Program-made: the position numbers and the translations under genes
The notes under the pieces: model-generated
The model's database searches: none
What the model saw: the letters and a program-made list of their open reading frames with translations, nothing else
What the model was told of the DNA's origin: nothing
NCBI RefSeq assembly: GCF_036588685.1
Contig: NC_086376.1
Location: 59,481,166 to 59,545,165, forward strand
DNA length: 64,000 bases
Reading direction: 5' to 3'
Source of the DNA: Mytilus trossulus
Taxonomy: Eukaryota > Mollusca > Bivalvia > Mytilida > Mytilidae
Part shown: positions 33,170 through 52,000 of the stretch, one piece after another
How positions within the stretch are numbered: the first letter of the stretch is position 1
Layout: each line of letters opens with the position of its first letter

Positions 33170-34502
33170 TGAAAAAGAGATGAGAGAGACAAATGCAAAC
33201 TCAGGCATAAAACCAAAGAATGATAAAATCAGATCATTTTTGCAAAATTAATAAATGATTTGTTTGTGCAAAATTCAAACCATAAAAGAAATTTCAATTA
33301 TCATGAATATTCATCTAAATTTGTGTTTGAAAGATGGCATACATTCAATTTTTCACAAATAGACATAAAAGGGTTTTTGTTATGATGTCACAAAATATTT
33401 ATTTTTACAAAAAAGATCATACTACTTTTTTTTTTTGTATGGCTTTTTATTGCCTTATCTTTAAAACTGATATAAATGAACATCTGGAATCAAAAATGAA
33501 TATTTTAGCTGAAAGTTACTCAGATCCTCTTCTTGTTAATTTTTTTTTATAAAAAATGCAAAACAATTGTTTTTCACTTGAATTCATAAAAAGACTTTAT
33601 AGCACTAATCATAAAGAATAATAGAGTAAAAGTCTACACAAAAAATTGTGTCTGGTCCGAATATCAAATTATAATAACAATTATATACATCATTAAATCT
33701 TACAACATAAATAAATGTTTGTACATGCTGCCTTACAAGTTACCATAACAATATATATATAGCATCGGAAATATCTGTACACTGTACATAACAATATATG
33801 CAGACAAAATAATCTTTGTAAACTACACATAACAAAATAAATATTAAGAAAATCACTATGCATAACAATTTTTTCGGGAAAATTCCTCAAAATATTAATT
33901 CAGATCTTTTATAAGAAATATAATCTCACAGGCCGGACCATTTTTAGCACTTTATTTCAAACATTTATAATGAGAATTTAAAACAATTTGTGAGATGTAT
34001 TATTTGATAATATGATAATATATGTTTGTCTCAATAATTTTTAGATAGCAAACAACTCCCATTGTTTTATTTTTTATCATTCAAAGTATTTTCACAATGA
34101 AACCCACAGAAAAGTAACTTAAATACTACTCCTGTTAAAAATAATACTTAACATATTGGTTCCATATCTATTAAACTAAATTTAAGAATAACTCTATATT
34201 AATTGGTTCACTTCATAATAAACATGTGTACTAAATTCAGTTGATGTGAACACAAACTAACTTTGATCAAAACTTTAACATCATACAGAAGTCGCAGACA
34301 AATATATATATTAGTTTAGGTAGAGACAAATGGACAAATTGACTGGAAAATGAAGTTCTCTTATGGACAGGGCATCAAAACCTATCCACAATACAGATGA
34401 TTGATATCAATTCAAATCTTAAGAATTTGTCAGAACCAAATGAGTTCAGGAATCAAATTATCATTATATATTAAACCAAATCTGTCAATCAGTAAAATAG
34501 CA

Positions 34503-42141
<7,639 letters not shown>

Positions 42142-42154
<13 letters not shown>

Positions 42155-42171
42155 AGCACATTACTTATCAT
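42142..42171 (-). promoter_or_regulatory. Upstream ORF overlapping the DTX3L-like start codon
   Basis: A 9-codon ORF (ATG at 42171-42169, TAA at 42144-42142) lies in the 5' leader, in another frame, and runs over the main ATG at 42154. A second out-of-frame ATG at 42161-42159 opens 13 codons and also overlaps. Both lie downstream of a likely 5'-UTR splice acceptor (tttttcag ending at 42174), so they should be in the mature mRNA if that junction is used. Overlapping uORFs usually lower initiation at the main start (family-independent knowledge). Confidence 0.5.
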
Positions 42172-42173
42172 AG

Positions 42174-44418
42174 CTGAAAAAACAAGACACAGTATTTATA
42201 TACAAGGCTGTTTTCACTGTTAAGACTTTTACTCAGTATTGAGGCAACACAGTTTAGCAAGATTTAATAACGATTTTGATTTTAAGTTTGATATAGGCAT
42301 GTGCAATTCTGTGTAGTCCAGAGTTTTAATTTAAGACAGGAAATTAAAAGTTTGGTAATAATTGATTCAGTATAAACCTTTTCTGTGTTGAAGTCAAGAT
42401 AAGAAAAACAATGCAAGTTTATCTAATATTGAGCCAATGTCTTTTGATGGTCATGCAATCATTAACAATTTTTGATATAAAGACATCAATTTTGACTCAC
42501 CAAATAATTTGAGGTAAATATTTTAGGAATAAACATTATATTTAAACAATGTAAGTCGTGTAAGTAAGTCATCAGAATTCCTAAATATTTCAAATTTCAT
42601 ATTGATATTTGTAATATTATAACTAAGTCCTTAAATTATGTGATTTACTTTTACTTTTTCTACATTTGTATATTGTTTTTAACATTTTCATAAACATGAT
42701 TATAGCATGTTATGTACTGTCATGTATGTAATAAACATTTTTTTTAAGGTTAATGATCGAATAGAACTTGCAGACATGAACAATTTCTCAATGTATGTAG
42801 TTAATATGAAATATTACCGACATGAGAGGATATGTTATATTGTAATTCAAATTCTATTTAAAATAAAATGCATCTTCTTCTGGAATGCTCTCTTAACAAT
42901 AACCTCAGGAGAGATACAGATGGTAAATTGTACATGATGTATGACTGATTATATAAAAAAAAATACCCCAGTTTAGTTAATTTAATCAGAAATGATCTTT
43001 TTACATGGATCATAATGAAGATAGCACTAAGCAGTTTTTTTTATCTATTTTATAAGCATACCTTGATAAAGGCCTGTAACTTAACATCAGAAAGTTAGTT
43101 TAATATTCTAATAGATAGCAAAATTATCTCCCCTTGACCACTGATCCTTTCCTCACATATAGGAAGATGTTGTATGATAATGAGTGCCAACTGAGACTAG
43201 TACTACTACAAATTTATGTTATACATGTAGTAGTCTAAGATGCCAATGAGATAAGCTCAGACAACTCTATGATACATTTTACAAGGTATTGTCTATTGAC
43301 AATATGACCCATGGACACTGTGGCGGTATAGACAACACATCTTATTGACGTTTCAAAAGGCAATCAGAGCTTAAATAGATTATTTTGAATAAAAGACCCT
43401 GGCTGATTCCTAGCTACATGTATATACACTTTCATGTTGACCTAATATAAATATGTTGTGTTATCTTCCATCATTTGTTCAATTTGACCAGAGACATGGA
43501 TATCTCTGATTTGACATAGACTATTATGAAAAAAAAATTAAATTGACCTGTCAATGTTATATTTAATTATGTGCTTGATAAATTATGAAGTTGCTATACC
43601 ATTTCAATTTGTATTGAAGATACATTAACCTGTTTTCACATTGTGATTAATTTTACAGAATTTTGTGGTTTGCATAGTTTCAGTTTCTATACTAAAGTGA
43701 TACTTTAAGTTACATCAAAAACATAGACGATTATTTTTCTCTTTTGAATACCACTTATATATCAAATTGTTTCCAATAAGAAGATTTAAACGCTGTATCT
43801 TATAAACATTTTGTCGACAATGAACAATATAATTATTCGCCTATAGTATTACAATTTCAAAATGAACACTTTACTACAGACAAAAAAATAAAAATCCCAT
43901 CATGCACCATTTAAAATGTCAACATAAAGAAGTTTCATTTGCATTGTCTTTAAAAAATCAATGATATTAATTAATTTCAGTCACGTATATTAGTACAGAT
44001 ATTTTGCTTAGCAGGTAAAAGACCTACCTTTTTATGTTTACCACAATCCTTTCCAATTTAAAGGTCAATTTAACGCAAAAAAGTGTAATACTGCAGAGCA
44101 CCTGGCAGCGACATGGTTATCGGATTATCTGGGGAAAAAAAGTCCATATATCAAGCTTTTAGGGAAAGTCAATGATTCTATCACAGAGTGTCCGTGGACA
44201 ACATACACTTGCATTAGTCATGGACTGCGAAACATCTTGTCATAAGCTCAGCTGGCATCTTGAATTTAGTTTTTTTTTTATATTTCCCTACACAAATTAT
44301 GTACACTACTACTGTCACTACAGACACTATATATATGTGTATGTTTACATTAGTTTTGTAAACTGATGCCCATTGTATGTCTTATGTGTGCCATAAAAGA
44401 TGATTATACACTTTTTAC
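42174..44418. other. Probable 5'-UTR intron of the DTX3L-like gene
   Basis: No coding exon is recognised here. The minus-strand acceptor at 42174-42176 needs a donor upstream. The best candidates are AAGAAG|gtaaaa at 44419 and AAAAAG|gtaggt at about 44033. The sequence is AT-rich with no strong repeat. Confidence 0.4.
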
Positions 44419-44545
44419 CTTCTTAAACATTCAAATGTACAAGTCCTCGATTCCAAAGATGTGCACCCTGGAAGAATCAACTCTGAAATAATGAACTTTT
44501 TCGTAAATTTCCAATATCACAATAACCTTATGGCTATTTGTCCGC
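44419..44545 (-). other. Candidate non-coding first exon of the DTX3L-like gene
   Basis: On the minus strand this segment ends with a consensus donor (AAGAAG|gtaaaaag) and begins near a 'TTAATGGCGGACAA' motif that resembles a YY1-type start-site element. The 5' boundary is a guess, and transcript data would be needed to fix it. Confidence 0.3.
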
Positions 44546-44690
44546 CATTAATGGATATCACACAGGTTCGTTGTGTAACAAAATGGCTGACGCTACAATG
44601 GAAAAGTGATTGTTGTATGAGTCTATGACTTCAAAAGTTCAAGCACTGAGCCGCGTCAGCTGGTAATTGCGATAAGGTGTATAATCAAGT
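44530..44690. promoter_or_regulatory. Likely divergent promoter between DTX3L-like and LDB genes
   Basis: This is the most GC-rich and CpG-containing part of the interval between the two head-to-head genes. It holds two oppositely oriented ATGGC cores: AATGGCGGAC on the minus strand at about 44550 and AAAATGGCTGACG on the plus strand at about 44579. Such motifs are common at housekeeping start sites in animals. A possible plus-strand 5'-UTR donor (CAGCTG|gtaatt) follows at about 44663. No TATA box was placed. Confidence 0.35.
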
Positions 44691-44839
44691 TGTTACGCCA
44701 GGAAGCAAGTTAACTAGTACCAAATCAACTAGTACTACTGTGAAGTCATATGAATGCTAATTCGTAACACTGCAAACTTGTACTATTAAAATAATATATA
44801 TGCTACATGTATATATTATTTTTTTTATATTTAATTTCA

Positions 44840-45044
44840 GAGTTCTAGAAATCTTTTTTTCCCTGGTGGTCCTTGAAGAAAATCACCATTTTCAAATAGT
44901 TCTTGCTTAGTTTTTCCTCTTTTCATTTTACCTGAGTGTGTTTTCTTTCCAGAACTCATCAGCCATATTATCAAAAATGGCATCTTTTCTTGTTTGATTC
45001 TGTTTGGATTTCCTTTCTGGCCATGCATCATAGTTCATTTTTAG
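44840..45044 (-). pseudogene. Protein-like fragment, unrecognised, frame-disrupted
   Basis: On the minus strand an acceptor-like 'cttatttcag' precedes a 37-codon frame (LKMNYDAWPERKSKQN...) that meets a stop after 'WKENTLR'. A second frame, shifted by one, continues with 'KQELFENGDFLQGPPGKKRF' and ends at 44840. The charged composition across both frames suggests a decayed coding fragment rather than noise. A splice donor (CTCAG|gtaaaa at 44931) is the alternative explanation. Family not recognised. Confidence 0.25.
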
Positions 45045-45419
45045 CTGAAATAAGTGATTCATTGAAGCCATCAGACATCATGCATTAGCATATGGTTCTC
45101 CTTCATGGGGGTCACAAGACTCACAACTCAGATCCTGATTATTGTTTTGTCAGAATTCATATCCCCCTTACCATTGCAAAAATACAAATGTAGCACTTGT
45201 TATAAAAGTAATTATACATGTAGACAGCCCAACTTTTTTGGTTCATGTTTTCACCAAAAATGAACTGTTCTTGACCAACCCTTTCTTTACACAGAGCAAA
45301 GTTTTTTGGAATGTCTCAGACTTTTTATTTACAGCACTCAAAAAATTTGATCAGCAGAATATAAACTACACGAAATCATTTTTTTTGTTTTATTTCTCTT
45401 TTCTCAAATTTGATCAATA

Positions 45420-45560
45420 CTGAGGTTGTGAGTTTAAACCCTGCTTGTGCGCCGGGTGTACTCAACTTTAATCTTAATGGACTAAGATTTTCAGTTTTCC
45501 TTTCGAAGGTTGGTTGTTTTGTTTTCCCCAGACACTCTGGCTAACCCTCCAAGGTTGGAG
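45420..45560 (+). repeat. SINE-like fragment with degenerate B-box
   Basis: 'gaggttgtgagtttaaaccc', 'gtgcgccgggtgtactc', 'cgaaggttggttgttttg' and 'cagacactctggctaaccc'. 'GAGTTTAAACCC' resembles a decayed tRNA B-box. No second copy was recognised in this window. Confidence 0.35.
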
Positions 45561-46068
45561 GATCCGTTAACTAACTTATGAAAAATAAAAGGCCTTATAA
45601 AAAAAGTTTTATGTTCTTAAACTTTATACCAAAATTTAATAAAAACTTACACGACTTAAACAATATATGATTGTTAATGAGCATGAACAAATTTAATGAA
45701 AATACAGATGGGTGCTAGAATACAATGTAAAAGGGCATGGCACCATATTTTCCTATCAGATATGGCAATTGAATTTAAAAATGAAGAAGGGCTCCATTTG
45801 CCAAATCTTCTTGTAGGAAATTCCACATGACTGTGTCTTATTATAAGTTGTCTTAAAACTTTTATTACTGAACATACAAAATAAATAAAATGAATGAACA
45901 TCTTTAACTACATTGTAGGTACATTAATCTTAAGTGAATCTCATTCTAAACCAATTGTGAATGAAAATGAATTAAAAACAGATGGAATAAACTAAATGCG
46001 TTTATATTTTCTTACAGGACATCTACAATTTAGCCATACTGGACAGAGGTCAATTTATCAATCCCAGG

Positions 46069-49000
46069 ATGCCTTCAGGGCAGCCTATGCAGCACCCTAT
46101 GGACCGGCCAGATCATGGAATGGCGTAAGTTTTCATTTAAAACTTTTATTTAAATTCAACAGATTTTTTTTTCACGGCAGTTGTTCATTTCTACTTGATG
46201 ATATTGCACTTGTTATTACAAATGATTTAAACAGTCAGAATAAATAAACATGTATCAAATACAAGATGTAAGATAAAAAGACATAAGAAATGTCATAATC
46301 AGGATGATCATGAATAATTGAGGTCTCTTCTAGTAAAGAAAGTTTCAAATCTTAAATTGATGCATGGGAGGTACCATGCCCAATATGCTTAAAACTCATT
46401 AAAAAAAGCAATATATAATTTTGCAGAAAAAGTCTTTCTTAAAATATTGTTTGTGTTTGTGAACAAGTTTATTTATGAAATAATCCATGTACATTTACGC
46501 CATAGATTTAGGTGGAAATTTAAACATGACCTGGCAATTCAAGGGATTTTCAAATATCATTAACCAGGCCATGTGTATATGTACAACAAATCTATGGCTT
46601 CCATATTCATGGATTATTCCAACAGGTCCAATTCAAATAGGAAAAATATGGTCATTAAAAAACTGAAGCAAGGGTGGATATGCTGTGTTTGTGCATGTGA
46701 TTGTTCTATTTTACCCCTTATGAGATAAAGCTAAAAATAATTGGTTAAATAATAGCTTGCACCAATTATTTATTTAATAACTGACAGAAAAAAAATGGGT
46801 TTTAATTCTTTAAATTCTCAACTTCAACATTTTTGGCATTTTTAATAACATTTTATCTGTAAGCTACTGTCAAATCCACTGACAGTTAACATTTCATAAC
46901 CAAGGATCTGCCATTTTGACTTAAGCTTGCTGAAATCAATAAATGTGTGAATAATGCAATAGAATAGACCATGAAACAACACTTACCTCAAAACTCGATT
47001 TGAATGCAATATATTTTCTGAATTTGAAGGGTTAGTGCAAGGGAATAATCTTTAATTTTTGGTGTTTCATTTGTATGATGTAATGTTTTGATTTAACTTT
47101 AATTATTAAAGAAAGAATTTTTAGATTTTTTCTTTATCCTTTGAACATACATGTTGGAAATGATTGGATAATGCGTCACAAGCATTTGGTTAGGAAAAAA
47201 ACATATGTACTAACCCTACTTACAAATGTACCCTAGCACTTTTTTGCCGTCCCCCAACCCTATTTTTTCAGCACAATAAGGCCAGACTTTTTTTATTATC
47301 TGTTTAACGAGAAAATTTGTAAAAAAATAGGGTCGAGGGGACGAAATAAAAAAAAAATAAAAGTGCAAAATTGGTCCAGTCGACACTAAAAATAAAAATA
47401 AAACCAATCTAAGTGACCTTTTTTTTTTTTTTTAAGAATTTATCAAAATACAAGAACAATGGAAGAAAACAGACCTCTAGATTGGGAGCTGGGCTACTAA
47501 AATTTTGAAAAAATTTAGTTCAAAATACAAACATCATTTAGGAATAATTTGGTCTGGGCTACCAGCTTGAGTTTCCTAAGTTTTATTCCGGTGTAGGGTG
47601 CAAACGTGTACTGTAGGACGGGGAGGACAGGGGTAAGGGAGACAGGGAGAAAGGGGGTAGGAGAAAGGAGAAAGAGGGTGAGAGAAAGGAGAGGAAGGCT
47701 GAGAGAAAGGAGAAAAAGTTGAAGAAAGGAGAAAAAATAAAATATCTCTCCTTTTAAAAAATGATCTAATATTTTAAGAAAAAATATCAAAAGGAGATGT
47801 TTTATTCTAATGGGAGAAAGGAGAACGGGGTAGGAGAAAGGAGAAATGGAGTGGGAGAAGGGAGAAGGGTACCCTCCTGTAGGGTGCGAAAGTGAAAGGG
47901 GGTGAACGTGAATAAAAAAAGTGTTTTTTCAAATGATTTGGTCCCATCCATACACAAAATTCAAAAAGCATTATTGATTTTAATTGATATCTTTGATAAT
48001 ATTTTAATATGCATACTACGATACTACTTCAAAGGAAAAATATAAACCCAAACTCTTCCAAAACGTTGACCGGCATGTCAGGTTCAACATCTGCCTCGTT
48101 GGTTATAATGCGGCTGATGCCAACATCTTCCGGTAACTCATTGGACAACATGACCCCGATTGCCTCATCTCTATTACACTTAACAAATTTGAGTGAACAC
48201 GAACTTCTCTCTAGTGATTGGACTTAAAGTTTAATGTAAAAAAACGGTCCCTTCCCGGAAGTTTGACCATGCGACAAGAGATAAATTAATAATCGCAGAC
48301 CCGAACTTGTACTTTTTTTTTGTTTTGAGGATTTCGTTACAGTCGGCGGAAAAAATAAAAATAAAAGTAGGAAGCACTACTTTTATTTTTATTCTGAAAT
48401 CGGACAATGTGGAGTCGGCGGATCTCGTTAAACAGATAATAAAAAAAGTCTGGCCTAAAGGAAACACATGTTTTATATTTTTGGAATTTTGTCAAATTTA
48501 TTTTGATTTTGTATATTTTTCTTACCTCTAGGCAACACTCCCAAGCTTTGATTAATTTTATAAAATTTGGATTTTTATGCCTCATTTAAATGGGCATTAT
48601 GTTTTTTGGTCCATTTATTTGACTGTCTGTTCGTCTTTCCATCAGCCTGTCCCTCTTCAGGTTAGAGTTTATGGTCAGGGTAGTTTTTGATGAAGTTGAA
48701 GTCCAATCAACTTGAAACTTAGAACACATGTACACATGTTCCATATGATATGGTCTTACTAATTTAAATGCCAAATTAGAGTTTTTACCCCAATTTCACA
48801 GTCCACTGAACATAGAAAATGATAGTGCAAATGGGGCATCCCTGTACCATATATCATACATGGTACATGGATGCCCCATTTGCATATTATGAACACTTTC
48901 TTGATATTTGGTCATCACATTTCATTGTTTATCAGATCCCAAATTCTTCACCAATTCATTTACAACTTAGAACTCTTATGACCCCTCGTAATGTGTTCGG

Positions 49001-52000
49001 TTTTTAAAGGATTAAACAAGAAAATGACCTTAACTTGTAAAATTTTTGTTTTATGAGAATTTAGAGTTATCTCCCATTGTATAGTTTTTATAACATTAAC
49101 AGATTATTTAATCAAATCTGAATGCAAATGTAAAGATCACATATTTTAAAACTTAAATTTTTATAAAAACCATGGATATTCCAGTAACTTAAAGATAAAA
49201 GTTTTGAATTACTACCTGTACCAATAGTTTTGTATAAAATTAAAATTCGGTCAACTTCAGATGAATTGCAATTAATAATTTCAGAATTAACTCTAGTATG
49301 TATTTTAACCAAATTGTTTTACAAAAGTTCCTAATCCTGATACAATGGTATTTTACCAATCTTTTATTTTGTTACTGAGAGAACTTGATGGTATTAATGG
49401 ATTATCGATGTTAGCAAAAATCAAGAGAGGCTAATCTGATATAGGATGGTTGTACAAAAAAAAACTATCAAAATATCATATTGGGACTTACTCACTGTGT
49501 TTTCTTCACATTATAGAATGGTTTAATTAGTTACCTTCCATTATACATTAGGTTACCTTTATTAGTAGCCCCTGCAACTTGGAAATGCTGTCCAGCAGAT
49601 CTTGTTTGTGCTCCTGTATACAGTTCTTGACAAATTATAATGAAATGTTTCTATAAGCAAAGTTCCAAAAATCAGTGAGGGATATACCATAAGAAAAATT
49701 AAAAGAATTTTATATAAATGTCACTTTGGATAAATAAATTACATTGAAAATTGAAGATGTAATTTCTCCTAATAGATATGGGAAGATGTGATGTGAGTGC
49801 CAATGAGACAACTCTCCATCTTAAGCCTTCATTTCTCTATGGTACAAAATGTATTTGAAAGTTTTAACGAATAAAATGGACATTGGAACTCTTTATAAAG
49901 CTATCACAAAAAGCTGAAGTCTATGTTTTACAACAAGTCATGGCCAGTTTGGGTTTTACTTGGCATGCATGCCTGTCCAAAATCAGAAACCTCTAGCCTT
50001 TGTTAGTCTTGTACATGTGTGGTTGCAATTTTGGTTCATTCATATGTTTTGAATTTAGGTTTGCCGTCAATTTTTTTTGAACTAGTATATATAGCATTGT
50101 AACATTGTGTAATGGGCTAGCTGAATACCAACTCTGTGTACAGGATTTTGTCCCTGCATTGAAGACTCGTTGGTGGCCTTGGGATGTTATCTGCTCTTAA
50201 GTCAGGTTGTTGTCTCTTTGACGCATTCCCTATTTCCATTCTCTACTTTCATAATTGTATGTAATTTCCTTTGTATAAATCTCCATTTAAAAAGGATTGA
50301 AATAATAAAATAAATTCAGATTAAAGTTTTAGAGAGAGATTCTCTATGGAGGAGGGTAAGTGAATGGTCTTTAAAAGGGTCAGGGTGGTGACACACATGT
50401 AAACCCTTTATACCTCAACCTGAAGCTAATGTTATTATAAAACACATTGACATATATATTTATACTAAATATTTGAAAGACAAATATGTACAAATGTTAT
50501 AAAAGTAATAAATTGTGGTCCTATATTTTAACATGGTCAAGACTACATGTATTAACTCCTAATGTGATCACGATCAAATGACCTTTAGTAGTACAAATGT
50601 ACCTACCATTTTCCTCAGTATATAATTTAAGTGTGTTTAAAAATGTGACAAAACATAATGTTACATTATGTATTAAAATATTACTTGGACCCTTCTAAGT
50701 TTGATTTCTTAGTTAGCCCTACACTTGTACATCTCCTTGTTTTATGAATTTCCCATTTAATTTTGGTTTGTAATTGCACATTCAATTATAGTATTAATAT
50801 TTAGGTGTGTCAGTCATAGAAACATTTTCCAAAGTAACTGCTGTACTATTTATATCATATTGCAACAAGTACATGTTTCCTAGCATTACCATGTACATTT
50901 TCACTGTTTTAAAAGTTTTTCTAAAGTCATTGTTGTTTATGTTAACTCTTATAGAATTTTCCTACATTTTGCTTAAATCTTATCTTCAGAGGCAGATTTT
51001 GAGGGACCAGGGGGGTCCTCCCCTCCCCTTTTACTGGGGATAAAAATTGTTAATTATATAGGGAATCATTGAAGCATGACTGCAGTAGGCCCCCTCTCAG
51101 GCAGTCAGTGTGCCCCACTTATGAAAATATCAGGATAAGCCACTGTTTCATATTTTTATCATTCATGTATTTCTATTTATTTATAAAATATTAATTTCAA
51201 TGACCATGTCGCAATATATGTCCTGAATAGAAGAACCTCCTGTGGAGCTTCTTTCAATGATATTGTTAACACTTGATTAGAGTACTTTTATTTTCAAATA
51301 GAAAACTGTCTGTAAATTAACCATGACTTACATCAAGGGGACTAAATGTTGGAATACAGTTTTAAAGAATAAACATGTGGCCTTGTGTAATGTACCATTG
51401 AAGAACTAACAAGTTGAAAGTAAAGCTTTATAAAACAAAATTCTGCATACCTTGTCAGGATTTCTATATATACATATATAAAGAATTTACAGGTCATGTT
51501 TTATTCATGGCCATTACACAGACATGAGATAAAGACTAATTTGTTTTCAGATTTCAATTCATAATCCAAGGCCCCAGCTTTTACTGAAAGTTAGCTATTA
51601 ATTTGTAAAACCAAAATTTTAATTAAATTGTACACAAGTGTCATTTATTACTAAAATTATCAACACTTTTTCTCCGGCTATGTACCTGGATCTTAGGATC
51701 CCACTCTGGTCCCTAATTTAGCCTAAAATCCCAGGAATCCCTTATATACAAAAACAGGAAGTTATACCCAACATGATCACAGGACTTTTGGTTTGAAAAA
51801 AAAATATATTCTTTTGTATTGTATTGTATTGTATTGTATTGTATTATCATAATGTCATGACTACCTTATGTTTTTACCATAACATCAGCTTAATTTATTT
51901 CTAACAGAACAATCTTCAAAAAATCATGAATTATAAACACAAGAAGTGTTAATTTGAAGCATTATTTAATTAACTGTTAACATTACAAAAAAAAGGGTCA

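Larger units (their letters stand above)
24337..34502. other. Intergenic region between convergent SH3BP2-like and DTX3L-like genes
   Basis: It should hold the 3' untranslated regions of both genes. Candidate poly(A) signals: AATAAA at 26949-26954 (plus) if SH3BP2 has a long 3' UTR, and TTTATT at 33951-33956 (AATAAA on the minus strand) about 550 nt past the DTX3L stop. A G17 run lies at 26397-26413. The rest is AT-rich with interspersed repeats, a 24-bp tandem repeat, and isolated exon-like strings that I could not join into a gene. Confidence 0.5.

Noticed and set aside
45708..45833. 41-codon plus-strand frame starting MGARIQCKRAWHH after an AG
   Set aside because: It has no donor, ends at TGA, and shows no recognisable similarity; the length is within chance.
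46018..46247. 83-aa plus-strand frame reading through the first visible LDB exon (HLQFSHTGQRS...)
   Set aside because: It is out of phase with the conserved next LDB exon; the frame with MPSGQPMQHPMDRPDHGM joins correctly.
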